Assembly (NCBI RefSeq): GCF_900166635.1 | Contig: NZ_LT800497.1 | Location: 2,590,344-2,654,343 of the forward strand | Length of the DNA: 64,000 bases | Source of the DNA: Oceanobacillus timonensis | GTDB taxonomy: Bacteria > Bacillota > Bacilli > Bacillales > Amphibacillaceae | Direction: 5' to 3' | Part shown: in pieces, positions 44,605 to 53,972 of the stretch | Numbering within the stretch: position 1 is the stretch's first letter | How the letters are laid out: each line of letters begins with the position of its first letter | Program-made: the position numbers and the translations under genes | The notes under the pieces: generated by a model | Seen by the model: only the letters and a program-made list of their open reading frames with translations | Told to the model about the DNA's origin: nothing | The model's database searches: none

Positions 44605-45666
44605 TTATAATTGTATCAATTCTTTTGGAGCGTATGTCAGCCGCTCATTCCCCTCTTCTGTAATGACAATATCGTCCTCAATACGGCATCCACCTAATCC
44701 CGGAACATAAATTCCCGGCTCTACGGTTACTACCATACCTGGTTCTAACACCGCATCTGATCGAGGAGATAATCCGGGACCTTCATGTACTTCCATACCT
44801 ACAGCATGGCCTGTGGAATGGCCAAAACGTTCCCCAAACCCTTTTTCAGTAATATAATCCCTGGTTAAAGCATCTGCCTCTTTGCCTGTCATTCCGGCTT
44901 TCGTGCCTTGTACACCTCGAAGGTTCGCCTCTAATACTATATCATAAATTTCATGTAATTCTACAGAAATTTCTCCAACAGCCAGCGTTCTTGTGATATC
45001 GGAACAATACCCTTCATATAATGCACCGTAATCCATTGTCACCAGTTCGCCTTCCTGAATCTTTTTCGTAGATGCAACGCCATGCGGCAATGCAGACCGG
45101 TAACCTGAAGCTACAATGGTGTCAAAACTTGAGGAGGTCGCTCCCTGTCTGCGCATAAAAAATTCTAATTCATTGGAAATATCGATTTCCGGTACGCCGG
45201 GTTCGATAAAAGATTGAATATGCGTAAAAGCATCATCAGCGATTTTTGCAGCTTGTTTCATCATTCTCAATTCATCCGGTGTTTTAATCATACGTAATGT
45301 TTCCAGGATTCCTTGTACAGGAATCAGTTCTTGGGAAAATTGGCGCTGATACGACTCGAATTGACTATACGTTGTATAATCTTTCTCAAAAGCCAGTCTT
45401 TTCAAGCCCAGTTTGTCGAGTTGGTTCGCAATTTCCTGGACCAATCCTTGTTTATGTTCTATGATTTCAAAGTTGTCAGCTTGTTCAGCTGCTTGTTCTG
45501 TGTAACGGAAATCTGTAATAAATAAAGCTTTGTCTGCAGTAATTAATGCCGCTCCGGACGTACCAGTAAAATTCGTAATATAGCGTCTGTTATAGGGACT
45601 ATCAATCAATATCGCATCCACTTTGTTTTCTTCTAACTTTTCACGTAAACGGTCCATTTTCGTCAA
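44605..45666 (-). CDS. papA: Xaa-Pro aminopeptidase (PapA/YqhT, M24 family)
   Basis: This 353-residue creatinase-fold metallopeptidase removes N-terminal residues before proline. A creatinase-like N-domain (about 1-125) is followed by the pita-bread domain with metal ligands in TMDYGALYEGYCSDITRT (two Asp), HSTGHAVGMEVHEGPGLSP (His) and TVEPGIYVPGLGGCRIEDD (two Glu). The TTG at 45666 lies nine bases after AGAGGA; an ATG three codons later is possible. In B. subtilis aroQ (yqhS) precedes it; no aroQ is present here. Confidence 0.94.
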   Translation of the reverse strand: MTKMDRLREKLEENKVDAILIDSPYNRRYITNFTGTSGAALITADKALFITDFRYTEQAAEQADNFEIIEHKQGLVQEIANQLDKLGLKRLAFEKDYTTYSQFESYQRQFSQELIPVQGILETLRMIKTPDELRMMKQAAKIADDAFTHIQSFIEPGVPEIDISNELEFFMRRQGATSSSFDTIVASGYRSALPHGVASTKKIQEGELVTMDYGALYEGYCSDITRTLAVGEISVELHEIYDIVLEANLRGVQGTKAGMTGKEADALTRDYITEKGFGERFGHSTGHAVGMEVHEGPGLSPRSDAVLEPGMVVTVEPGIYVPGLGGCRIEDDIVITEEGNERLTYAPKELIQL

Positions 45667-45748
45667 AACGCTTCATCCTCTCCAAAATCTCAAGTTTCAT
45701 ATGTCATTTTATCATATATAGTTCCATTTGAATAATCCCGGGAGAACG

Positions 45749-46255
45749 CTAACTATTTTTTATAACCTCTTCCGTTTTCTGGGCGTCCATATAGTCATAG
45801 GATATGGAATAGCCAACAAATGTACCGTATAAAATAAATAAACATATCGTTGTCACCCATGTATTCATGGACCATTCCGAGATTGTAATAACATCATGGA
45901 ATATAGGGCGGAATAAAAGAAACAACAGAGCCCATAAAATAAGACCATATAATATCCCTGCCCACATATGCTTGATCTTTCTAAAAACTAAATAATAGAG
46001 AAATGCAATCAGTAAAGAAACGACACCTGCCAAAACCGTTGTAAAAAAAATACCTAACCATGTATCCGTCCACGCGTCAGATACCCAGGAAGTTAACAGG
46101 TAATTTTTTGGCTGCACCTCCAAAAAATTAAAATAATACATCGCACTTGCAAGCAAGCTGAATGTCACTCCTCCTATAAATCCCGTATACATTGCTTTTA
46201 CTAACACAGATTCTTCATTATCGTTTATTTGTTGTTTCTTTGACATACGTCTCAC
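45749..46255 (-). CDS. yqhR: YqhR family membrane protein
   Basis: About 168 residues with four membrane helices (GFIGGVTFSLLASAMYYFNF, GIFFTTVLAGVVSLLIAFLY, MWAGILYGLILWALLFLLF, and NTWVTTICLFILYGTFVGYS). It matches YqhR in size, topology and place upstream of papA. Function unknown. GTG at 46255, nine bases after GGAGG, is the best start; TTG two codons upstream and ATG three codons downstream are alternatives. Confidence 0.8.
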   Translation of the reverse strand: MRRMSKKQQINDNEESVLVKAMYTGFIGGVTFSLLASAMYYFNFLEVQPKNYLLTSWVSDAWTDTWLGIFFTTVLAGVVSLLIAFLYYLVFRKIKHMWAGILYGLILWALLFLLFRPIFHDVITISEWSMNTWVTTICLFILYGTFVGYSISYDYMDAQKTEEVIKNS

Positions 46256-46397
46256 TGTCAACCACCTCCACTCTTTAGTATGACCAAATATGGAATCTGG
46301 TATGACAAAGTGAAATTTTATTCAACAAGGAATCTTATTACCTAAGAAACAAAGACTACATATATGATATTCTTAGGTGTTACGATGCTCATCCATA

Positions 46398-46640
46398 TTA
46401 TCGCAACACCTTTGTGCCATACATCCGATTGCCCTGAACAAATCGGCGTATTGCTGGCTGTAAAACTTCCACTTTGAAATTTAGTGTTTCCTTTAATCTT
46501 GCAAGCGAGTCTTCTTTTGCTAATAACACTGTGATAAAATCATATTTCTGCCTTACTATGGGAATATTTTTTATAAAAGAGGGAATAAATAAGTAATAGA
46601 GAAGGAAACTTTCACAGTAAGTAACAACTTCTTCACCTGC
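46398..46640 (-). pseudogene. Start-less open frame, possible gene remnant between yqhR and yqhP
   Basis: Between TGA at 46641-46643 and TAA at 46398-46400 the minus strand is open for 80 codons but has no usable start with a ribosome site. It reads ...KYDFITVLLAKEDSLARLKE then TLNFKVEVLQPAIRRFVQGN and RMYGTKVLR, which looks protein-like. B. subtilis has yqhQ about here, but I do not recognise yqhQ sequence in it. It may be a decayed gene or chance. The rest of the 525-bp gap (46262-46786) shows no feature. Confidence 0.3.
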
Positions 46641-46786
46641 TCAAATGTTTTGCAGCAGGATGGATCATTTCAGTATTTCAGTACACGGCACATCAGCGCA
46701 AGGAAATGAAGTTCCTTGACAGGACTGTGCAAGCACGATGTGATAAAATATAAGCATAAATCATGCGTGAGGAAGGAGGATTTCAA

Positions 46787-47170
46787 TTGAGAAATAAAGC
46801 AGTATCTATTTTCGTTTATGTCATTATCGCTTTTGCGGCTTTCGGTTTGGTATCCCAACTATTTGGAAATACAGCCGCATTTCTATCAAGACTATTGATT
46901 TCTATCGGAATAGGGGCAGCTATCTTTGGATTGGTTTATTTCTTTCTCATACGCAGGCGGCAGCCTTCCGGAAGACAGCGGGATAATATGAAAAAATATA
47001 AGCAAGCAGTGAAACAATCTAAATCCAAGTATGGTCATCAACAGACTGTCAAATCAACTGGGTCCGGCTATCAGAAAGCAAATCAAAAGAAAAGAAATCC
47101 TAAAAAAGCAAGTCATTTACGTGTCATCGAAGGTAATAAAGCGAAGAAGAAGAATCGTGTTTCTTCTTAA
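46787..47170 (+). CDS. yqhP: SA1362/YqhP family membrane protein
   Basis: 127 residues: two N-terminal membrane helices (AVSIFVYVIIAFAAFGLVSQ and LISIGIGAAIFGLVYFFLIR) and a very basic cytosolic tail rich in Lys, Gln and Ser that could bind nucleic acid or lipid. The TTG at 46787 lies seven bases after AAGGAGG; the ATG eight codons earlier is upstream of that site. Position between yqhO and yqhR, on the opposite strand, fits B. subtilis yqhP. Function unknown. Confidence 0.78.
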   Translation: MRNKAVSIFVYVIIAFAAFGLVSQLFGNTAAFLSRLLISIGIGAAIFGLVYFFLIRRRQPSGRQRDNMKKYKQAVKQSKSKYGHQQTVKSTGSGYQKANQKKRNPKKASHLRVIEGNKAKKKNRVSS

Positions 47171-47193
47171 AAATGGATAGAAGATGGCGTTAC

Positions 47194-47219
47194 AGGAGCT
47201 TAATGTTAAGCTCCTTTTT
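47194..47219 (+). terminator. Terminator after yqhP
   Basis: A 10-bp perfect stem AGGAGCTTAA with a 2-base (effectively 4) loop followed by TTTTTG. Confidence 0.85.
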
Positions 47220-47320
47220 GCTTTGTTTATTTTTTTATCCTAATCCATATTGTACATCAACAATTAAATGTGCTTCCTCGTACGAAAGTATGGCGTTTTA
47301 TCAACTTGTGAAAATAACCT

Positions 47321-48211
47321 CTACCCGCTCCATGTACGCAAGAATTTCTCACTCGATTCTTTCCCTATTATCCGCAGCTTTTCCCTATTTTCCTCGGTTA
47401 TATTAAAATTCATGGAATTTTGTTCCGGAGCAGATACAAAGATAATATGATCCGCTTGCTGTTTTGATATATATCGATTGTCATGCGCCTGCTTCATTGT
47501 CGCAAAAAGAGCCGGGAACATTTGGAGAGCATTTTGAATTTTACGGGGTTCCAACGAGGCAGAAGGGTCTGTTAACTTCACGCCGATAATGGGACGGGGC
47601 TGCTTTTTTGTATCCTCGGTAAAAACCCATAACGGAAAATTACTCAATAAACCGCCATCCACCATCACGCTTTTTTCTTTTTTCCTGCCTTGTATCCTTT
47701 TCGGCATAAAAAAATATGGAAAACCGGCACTCATACGAATAGCCGCAGCTACAGAAAACGTATCCGGATGTAATCCATAAACACGTTCTAAATCATCTGG
47801 AATCACAACTAATTTACCAAGTGATAAATCACTGACCACCACTTTCAATGCACCAGATTTCAAATCACCAAATTGATAGACCCCTTGTCGGGCCAGAACA
47901 TCTCGAAGCCACTCCTCCAGTTGCACCCCTTTGTATAAGCCTAATTGAAAGTAGAGAAATAACCATTTTGTTACCGGCAATACCTTTGATAATAGAGGAG
48001 GATCAGCTAATTTCTCAACATCCAGTGTTTTCATCATTTGTTTAATATCTTTATAATGATAACCCGCAGCTAAAAGCCCTGCTATAATCGCTCCTGCGGA
48101 AGTACCTGCAGCACGCTCTACTTGCAGATTTTTCTCCTGCCAAGACTCCAATACGCCGACATAAGCAAATCCTTTCACTCCCCCGCCTGAGAATACAGCA
48201 TCAATTTTCAT
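47321..48211 (-). CDS. yqhO: Patatin-like phospholipase family protein (YqhO)
   Basis: This 296-residue protein has the full patatin signature: GGGVKGFAYVGVL (oxyanion hole), GTSAGA with the nucleophile Ser, and VDGGLLSNFP with the catalytic Asp. It probably acts on lipid acyl esters; whether it is secreted is unclear as no signal peptide is seen. ATG follows GGAG. It lies next to mntR as in B. subtilis. Confidence 0.93.
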   Translation of the reverse strand: MKIDAVFSGGGVKGFAYVGVLESWQEKNLQVERAAGTSAGAIIAGLLAAGYHYKDIKQMMKTLDVEKLADPPLLSKVLPVTKWLFLYFQLGLYKGVQLEEWLRDVLARQGVYQFGDLKSGALKVVVSDLSLGKLVVIPDDLERVYGLHPDTFSVAAAIRMSAGFPYFFMPKRIQGRKKEKSVMVDGGLLSNFPLWVFTEDTKKQPRPIIGVKLTDPSASLEPRKIQNALQMFPALFATMKQAHDNRYISKQQADHIIFVSAPEQNSMNFNITEENREKLRIIGKESSEKFLRTWSG

Positions 48212-48391
48212 GACATCGCTCCATCCTGTATAGGTGCTTATTGATTTATACGCTTATTGGCTTGTTTATTATGCTTCCCGGTTTATGATTCCAAAAGCCA
48301 AGGGATGGAACGTGCGAATATTCAAAGGGGAGATGCAAATACCAATAGTGTATGCCGCTGTAACAAGTGCCATCATTCGTATACCAAATAG

Positions 48392-48421
48392 AAAAACCAG
48401 TCATTCCTCGAACAACTGGTT
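48392..48421 (-). terminator. Terminator after mntR
   Basis: Stem AACCAGT/ACTGGTT with a 13-base loop followed by TTTC on the minus strand; it overlaps the mntR stop codon. Confidence 0.65.
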
Positions 48422-48839
48422 AGGCTTTATTTGCTTCACTTGTTTTTTGTAAATCATTTCTCCGCTGCTCATCTTCTTTAAAATAGGCAACAACATCTGC
48501 AATCCTGTCAATCGAATTCCAGCTGAGATGATGCTCAATTCCTTCTACATCATCATATATATGTTCTTCATCGACGCCGATTAATCCCAGAAAATCTTCC
48601 AGCAGTTCGTGTCTGAAAACGAGCCGCTCTCCGATTTTTTTGCCTTTAGACGTCAATACAAATCCACGGTATTTTTCGTAGTCTAAATAATTATCCTTGT
48701 CCAATTTCTGCACCATCTTTGTGACGGAAGAAGGATGCACTTCTAACGCCTCTGCGATGGAGGAAACTCTGGCATATCCTTTTGCTTCAATTAAATTATA
48801 AATAATTTCAATATAATCTTCCATGCTAGGTGTTGGCAT
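48420..48839 (-). CDS. mntR: Manganese transport regulator MntR
   Basis: MntR is a DtxR-family repressor of manganese uptake genes. The 139-residue protein has the winged helix ([20 protein letters not shown]) and all manganese ligands at the B. subtilis positions: Asp8, Glu11, His77, Glu99, Glu102 and His103. The frame is open 42 codons further upstream, but the ATG at 48839 after AAAGGAG gives the conserved [14 protein letters not shown]. No manganese transporter gene is in the window. Confidence 0.96.
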   Translation of the reverse strand: MPTPSMEDYIEIIYNLIEAKGYARVSSIAEALEVHPSSVTKMVQKLDKDNYLDYEKYRGFVLTSKGKKIGERLVFRHELLEDFLGLIGVDEEHIYDDVEGIEHHLSWNSIDRIADVVAYFKEDEQRRNDLQKTSEANKA

Positions 48840-49017
48840 AAAAAGCTCCTTTCTATGGTTGCCACAAGAGAGCGTAACCACTCCTTCAATAAGTACGTTA
48901 ATTTTTTTTATCAAAGGAAACTTTTTTTCTACCCTAATCATAGCGTATTTTTCTATAAAACTCAAGTGATTATTTTTGGTATCGTAATGACCCTTTCATT
49001 GAATAAGCCCAAAAATG

Positions 49018-49080
49018 GCCTCACTTGATATACATTCGGAAGACGGCTTTTAAATCCGGGGTAGTATATCAAGTGAGGCC
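49018..49080. repeat. 63-bp inverted repeat with 16-bp perfect arms
   Basis: GGCCTCACTTGATATA (49018-49033) is exactly complementary to TATATCAAGTGAGGCC (49065-49080), enclosing about 31 bases. It lies between the nrdJ terminator and the upstream region of mntR. No T-run follows on either side and no known RNA class fits; it could be a regulator site or a small transposable relic. Confidence 0.55.
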
Positions 49081-49104
49081 GATGGAATATTGCCAGAAAG
49101 AAAG

Positions 49105-49138
49105 CAGCCTGACACCGTGCAATAACGGTATCAGGCTG
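49105..49138 (-). terminator. Terminator after nrdJ
   Basis: A 14-bp stem CAGCCTGATACCGT/ACGGTGTCAGGCTG (one wobble) with a 6-base loop, followed by CTTTCTTTC on the minus strand. Confidence 0.75.
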
Positions 49139-49188
49139 TCGTATAATATAGATTTTGCATTTTTCTCCGTTGTTTTATTTTTGTTATT

Positions 49189-51753
49189 TTACAATCCACA
49201 TTTTAATTGTGCCCCACAGCTAGTGCACGTATTGCAACCGCCGATATCTTCCACGCTTCCTTCTCGGCAGACCGGACACGTATCTCCTACCTCGGAACCA
49301 ATCGTTACATTCGTTTTATCTAATTCCTGAATCGTATCCATAAGCACAACCTTTTTATCTTCTTTCTCTTCCGGGAATAATTCTGTCTGCTCCCCAGTTT
49401 GATTGTCTTCTGCTTTTAAGGTCAGGACTTGGGAATCTCTGCTTCCATCCACATAAACAGTACCGCCTTTTGCACCGCCATTATAGAGACGGCGATATAC
49501 GCTTTCTACTTGATCGACCGTATATCCCTTTGGCGCATTTACTGTTTTCGAAATGGAACTGTCAACCCAGCGCTGAATGACACATTGTGTATCAGCATGT
49601 GCTTCAGGGCTCAGATCCATTGCAGTCACAAACCAATCCGGTAAATCTTTACCTACTGCTTCTGGGTGCTCATTGAAATATTCCTCAACAATATCTGCTT
49701 TTACTTCAATAAATTTGCCCAATCGTCCGCTTCTGTAATAAGAGAACGAGAAGTACGGTTCAAGGCCTGTACTTACACCAACCATCGTACCTGTACTTCC
49801 GGTTGGAGCAACAGTAAGCAAGTGCGAGTTGCGAATGCCGTATTCCAACACGCCTTCCTGGATATCAGCCGGCATTTTTTGCATATAACCTGTTTGTATG
49901 AAACGTTCACGTAACGTTTTTGTTTCTTCTTCTGTTTCACCAACTAAAAACGGGAAACTTCCTTTTTCTTTCGCTAACTCAATAGATGTGCGATAGGCTG
50001 TTGTTGCAATGATTTCAAATACTTGATCCACAAGCTTATTCCCTGCTTCTGAGCCGTAAGCTGTATCGCAATAAATTAATAAATCATGCAGTCCCATCAC
50101 ACCTAAACCGACACGTCTTTCGCCTAAAGCCTGCTTTCTATTTTCAGCTAAGAAATACGGGGTTGCATCGATCACATTATCTTGCATCCGTACACCAGTC
50201 TCTACCGTATCTTTTAATTTTTCTACATTTACCGATTTGGTTTTTTTATCTGCCATTTCAGCAAGGTTAACAGCAGCTAAATTACAAACAGAAAATGGTG
50301 CAAGCGGTTGTTCTCCGCAAGGATTTGTTGCAACAACCTGCTGACCATACGCTTTTGCATTGGTCATATCATTCGCATTATCAATAAAGAAAATGCCTGG
50401 TTCTGCAGAATACGTTGCGCAAATATTGATTAAGTTCCACAACTCTTTCGCTTTTACTTTCCTGTATACACGAACGCCATAGCCCATTTCTTCCCACTTA
50501 CGGACATCCCCTACTTCATGCCACTGTTCATTATAAGCTTTCATTTCTTCTGCTGTATAATTTTCCACATCTGGAAAGCGCAGTTCATAATAATCGTCTG
50601 TTTCCACTGCTTCCATAAATTCTTTTGTAATACAAACGGAGATATTAGCGCCTGCTAGAAATTCCGGATTATGAACGGAATAAGTTCCTCCATCACGCAG
50701 TTTATCCGTCGCCTGTTTCATGGCAGCATCTGTAAATCCGCCTTGACCAGGTATTGCTTTATAATTGACAATTCCCTGATATAAATCAAATTCCGTCTCT
50801 GTCAGCGGAGTAAATTTTAGCTTTTCATTTGCCAGCTGTTTTATTTGTTCGTCTTCTGTATTTTCGATTAAATAGCGCAAAATCCGCGGATTTTGCATTT
50901 TAGAAATGATAAATTCAACTATATCCGGGTGCGAATCAACGAGCATAATCATTTGCGCACCGCGTCTGGAACCGCCCTGTTCAACCAGATTTGTCAGTTT
51001 AGCAATATCATCCAGCCAGGAAACACTGCCGGAAGATTTCCCGTTAACTCCTCTGGCTAAGGTATTACGCGGTCTCAAGGTAGAACCGTTTGTACCTACT
51101 CCGCCGCCTCGTGACATAATTTCCATAACTTGTTTGCGATGATCCGATATTCCTTCGCGGGAATCTTTTACAAGCGGCATCACATAACAATTAAAATATG
51201 TTACATCTGTTTCAGCACCTGCTCCATAAAGTACACGCCCTGCCGGAATAAAGTTCATCGATGCCAATTGATTATAGAACGCATCAAATGATCTGGCTTT
51301 TCTTTCTTCTGTTTCCTCTACTTCGGAAAGCCCTGTCGCATTTCTTTTGGCAATTTGTTCATAATAAATTTCCAGAGGCTTTTCAATCACATCAAGAGAG
51401 CGCGTAATTATTCCCTTCTCTCTTTCTTCTTCTTTATCTAAGACTCCTACATAACCCGATTCAACAGCTACTTCAGCCTTGTTATCTTCCCAATTTATAT
51501 CTATAATAAAACCTAGACCGCGTGCTGGAAATTTCGGATCTGCTTTGACAGTCAGAACGACAAAATCACCTTTTTTTAATGTTTTTTTCTCTGTATCTTT
51601 AAATGCATACCGATCCAGCATAACTAATCGGGACACACCTTGATGCGTGATATGCATTTCTTCTGTAATTGGATGGACAGCTTCGAATTTTTTTATATCC
51701 TCATTAAGCGCATCAATATGAACCTGTCTTAATGATTCTAAATGGGTTGTCAA
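49189..51753 (-). CDS. nrdJ: Adenosylcobalamin-dependent (class II) ribonucleotide reductase NrdJ
   Basis: NrdJ reduces ribonucleotides to deoxyribonucleotides with a radical made from vitamin B12 and needs no oxygen. The 854-residue protein has the barrel signatures GAGAETDVTYFNCYVMPL (redox Cys), RGGGVGTNGSTLRPRN, ATNPCGEQPLAPFSVCNLAA (radical Cys in NPCGEQPL) and VAPTGSTGTMVG. It ends in a Cys-rich tail, CPVCREGSVEDIGGCNTCTS CGAQLKCG, that likely reloads the active site or binds zinc. TTG start at 51753 after GAGGAG. Two NrdR boxes lie upstream. It occupies the place of lipM between mntR and yqhL of B. subtilis. Confidence 0.95.
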   Translation of the reverse strand: MTTHLESLRQVHIDALNEDIKKFEAVHPITEEMHITHQGVSRLVMLDRYAFKDTEKKTLKKGDFVVLTVKADPKFPARGLGFIIDINWEDNKAEVAVESGYVGVLDKEEEREKGIITRSLDVIEKPLEIYYEQIAKRNATGLSEVEETEERKARSFDAFYNQLASMNFIPAGRVLYGAGAETDVTYFNCYVMPLVKDSREGISDHRKQVMEIMSRGGGVGTNGSTLRPRNTLARGVNGKSSGSVSWLDDIAKLTNLVEQGGSRRGAQMIMLVDSHPDIVEFIISKMQNPRILRYLIENTEDEQIKQLANEKLKFTPLTETEFDLYQGIVNYKAIPGQGGFTDAAMKQATDKLRDGGTYSVHNPEFLAGANISVCITKEFMEAVETDDYYELRFPDVENYTAEEMKAYNEQWHEVGDVRKWEEMGYGVRVYRKVKAKELWNLINICATYSAEPGIFFIDNANDMTNAKAYGQQVVATNPCGEQPLAPFSVCNLAAVNLAEMADKKTKSVNVEKLKDTVETGVRMQDNVIDATPYFLAENRKQALGERRVGLGVMGLHDLLIYCDTAYGSEAGNKLVDQVFEIIATTAYRTSIELAKEKGSFPFLVGETEEETKTLRERFIQTGYMQKMPADIQEGVLEYGIRNSHLLTVAPTGSTGTMVGVSTGLEPYFSFSYYRSGRLGKFIEVKADIVEEYFNEHPEAVGKDLPDWFVTAMDLSPEAHADTQCVIQRWVDSSISKTVNAPKGYTVDQVESVYRRLYNGGAKGGTVYVDGSRDSQVLTLKAEDNQTGEQTELFPEEKEDKKVVLMDTIQELDKTNVTIGSEVGDTCPVCREGSVEDIGGCNTCTSCGAQLKCGL

Positions 51754-51813
51754 TGTTATCGCTCCTCGTCTTACGGTTGATTACTTATCAGTTTATCATA
51801 TCTCTTTATCACA

Positions 51814-51829
51814 AAACAATATATAGTGC
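51814..51829. promoter_or_regulatory. NrdR box 1 upstream of nrdJ
   Basis: AAACAATATATAGTGC agrees with 14 of 16 positions of the NrdR consensus ACACWATATMTWGWGT. NrdR represses ribonucleotide reductase genes when dATP is plentiful. Confidence 0.82.
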
Positions 51830-51845
51830 TCATTTCATTATTCTG

Positions 51846-51861
51846 ACACAATATCTAGTTA
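51846..51861. promoter_or_regulatory. NrdR box 2 upstream of nrdJ
   Basis: ACACAATATCTAGTTA agrees with 14 of 16 consensus positions. The two boxes are 32 bp apart, about three helical turns, the usual spacing for cooperative NrdR binding. Confidence 0.82.
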
Positions 51862-52048
51862 ATTATCAGAAAAGCAAGTGTTTTTTTAAAAGCTGTTACC
51901 TTTTTAATTCCCTTAAAAACAGCAAAGAAACATCGCTTTGATTGTTTTTTTATGATAACTATCCGCTTGCCAAATAAAAACTTTGAAAAATAAAATCACT
52001 ACCCATATAATAAAGGTGTAGAATATAAAGATAGACGGGGGAAATAAA

Positions 52049-52423
52049 ATGACGATTTTACTCATTGCTCTAGTTGTTTTACTTGCGATTACTATTTTTC
52101 GCTTCTATAGACAACGCACTTATTTACATGTACTGACAGAAGACCAATTTATAGAAGGTTACCGTAAAGCACAGTTAATTGATGTTCGCGAGCCCCAGGA
52201 ATTTGATAAAGGCCATATTCTGGGAGCACGCAATATACCGGTTACGCAAATGAAACAAAGACTTGTTGAAATGCGGAAGGACAAGCCTATATACCTGTAT
52301 TGCCAAAACAGCAGCCGTTCTGCCAGAGCTGCCCAGCTATTGCATAAAAAAGGATATAGTGACATTTATCAGCTTAAAGGCGGATTTAAAAAGTGGACCG
52401 GAAAAATTAAAACAAAAAAATAA
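52049..52423 (+). CDS. yqhL: Membrane-anchored rhodanese-domain protein YqhL
   Basis: 124 residues: an N-terminal membrane helix (ILLIALVVLLAITIFRFY) then a rhodanese domain with LIDVREPQEFDKGHILGARN and the active-site loop YCQNSSRSARAA, Cys85 being the sulfur carrier. Likely a thiosulfate or persulfide sulfurtransferase at the membrane; substrate unknown. ATG after GGGGG. Next to gcvPB as in B. subtilis. Confidence 0.92.
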   Translation: MTILLIALVVLLAITIFRFYRQRTYLHVLTEDQFIEGYRKAQLIDVREPQEFDKGHILGARNIPVTQMKQRLVEMRKDKPIYLYCQNSSRSARAAQLLHKKGYSDIYQLKGGFKKWTGKIKTKK

Positions 52424-52453
52424 ATGATTGCGCCACGAGATGCTTTCAAATAA

Positions 52454-52490
52454 AAAAGCTGATTCAGAGATATTATCTGAGTCAGCTTTT
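52454..52490. terminator. Bidirectional terminator between yqhL and gcvPB
   Basis: A 15-bp stem AAAAGCTGATTCAGA with one wobble, loop of about 7, with A- and T-rich flanks, between two converging genes. Confidence 0.8.
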
Positions 52491-52499
52491 ATTATGGAT

Positions 52500-53972
52500 T
52501 CATTTGTTATAAGATGCTTCTTCATACCGAAGAACGGGTTTACGTGCTGCTGTTGCTTCGTCCATCCGCTTTACAATCGTATGATGCGGCGCCTCTTGGA
52601 CGATTTCCGGCTCTTCTTCTACTTCTTTTGCGATATGGGTCATGCTGTCAATAAAGGAATCAAGCGTTTCTTTGGACTCTGTTTCTGTAGGCTCAATCAT
52701 CATCCCCTCTTCCACATTCAACGGAAAATAAATGGTTGGCGGATGAATATCAAAATCCAATAGTCTTTTTGCCATATCTAGTGTCCGAACACCCAATTTT
52801 TTCTGAATACTCCCTGATAGCACAAATTCATGCTTACAATGTTGCGGATAAGGCAGCTGAAATGCTTTTTCCAATTTGCGCATCATATAGTTCGCGTTGA
52901 GCACAGCATATTCACTAACCTTTTTCAATCCTTCTGCCCCCATTGTCCGAATATACGTATACGCACGTAAGTTAATACCAAAATTACCGTAGAATGGTTT
53001 TATCCGGCCGATCGATTGCGGCCTGTCATCGTCAAAGGAAAACGTATCATTTTCTTTTATAATCAACGGCTTTGGTAAATAAACGGCCAATTCTTCACTT
53101 ACTCCGACTGGACCTGAGCCCGGGCCTCCGCCGCCATGTGGACCTGTGAATGTTTTATGAAGATTTAAATGCACCGCATCAAATCCCATATCTCCGGGTC
53201 TTACATAGCCCATTATGGCATTTAAATTGGCACCATCATAATAAAGCTTCCCTCCGGCTCCATGAATAATTTCGGCCATTTCTAAAATATCTTTTTCAAA
53301 TAACCCTAAGGTATTCGGGTTGGTAAGCATTAATGCGGCAGTATCATCTCCAGTAACACGCCGTAAATCATCCAGATCGACAAGCCCTTCTTTATTCGAT
53401 TTTACAGTCACTGCTTCAAATCCGGCTACTGCTGCCGATGCCGGATTGGTTCCATGCGCAGAATCCGGTACAATGACTTTCGTACGATGATTATCCCCAT
53501 TTGCTTCGTGAAAGGCACGAATCATCATTAATGCAGTCCATTCTCCCTGCGCACCCGCTGATGATTGTAAAGAAACCTCATGCATGCCTGTAATTTCTTT
53601 TAGCGACTCCTGCAGATCATAGAGCATTTGCAAAGCGCCCTGTACAGTATTGGGATCCTGGTAGGGATGAATATGGCTGAACCCTTCCAGACGCGCAATG
53701 TCTTCATTGATTTTCGGATTATACTTCATCGTACAGGAACCAAGCGGGTAAAATCCCGAATCCACGCCATAATTGCGGGATGCAAGCCCCGTATAGTGAC
53801 GAATAATATCCAATTCACTTACTTCCGGAAGCTTTGGTGCTTCCTTACGAATATAACTATCCTCTAATTCTTCTTGTAGATCAAAGGCTTCTATTTCTAA
53901 TTCCGGTAAGCTGTAGCTCGTTCTTCCCTCTTTACTGCGCTCAAATAATAATGGAAAATGGTTATCAGGCAT
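52500..53972 (-). CDS. gcvPB: Glycine dehydrogenase (decarboxylating) subunit 2, GcvPB
   Basis: This 490-residue PLP half of the split P protein decarboxylates glycine and loads aminomethyl onto lipoyl-GcvH. The PLP lysine is in [20 protein letters not shown]; other signatures are [17 protein letters not shown] and [20 protein letters not shown] at 53972 behind TTGGGGG overlaps the gcvPA stop by eight bases; eight open upstream codons are ignored. Last gene of gcvT-gcvPA-gcvPB. lipM, which lies two genes downstream in B. subtilis and makes the lipoate for this system, is absent here. Confidence 0.96.
   Translation of the reverse strand: MPDNHFPLLFERSKEGRTSYSLPELEIEAFDLQEELEDSYIRKEAPKLPEVSELDIIRHYTGLASRNYGVDSGFYPLGSCTMKYNPKINEDIARLEGFSHIHPYQDPNTVQGALQMLYDLQESLKEITGMHEVSLQSSAGAQGEWTALMMIRAFHEANGDNHRTKVIVPDSAHGTNPASAAVAGFEAVTVKSNKEGLVDLDDLRRVTGDDTAALMLTNPNTLGLFEKDILEMAEIIHGAGGKLYYDGANLNAIMGYVRPGDMGFDAVHLNLHKTFTGPHGGGGPGSGPVGVSEELAVYLPKPLIIKENDTFSFDDDRPQSIGRIKPFYGNFGINLRAYTYIRTMGAEGLKKVSEYAVLNANYMMRKLEKAFQLPYPQHCKHEFVLSGSIQKKLGVRTLDMAKRLLDFDIHPPTIYFPLNVEEGMMIEPTETESKETLDSFIDSMTHIAKEVEEEPEIVQEAPHHTIVKRMDEATAARKPVLRYEEASYNK

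Noticed and set aside
51754..52048. Cobalamin riboswitch upstream of nrdJ
   Set aside because: No B12-box-like segment seen; the NrdR boxes explain the conserved elements here.
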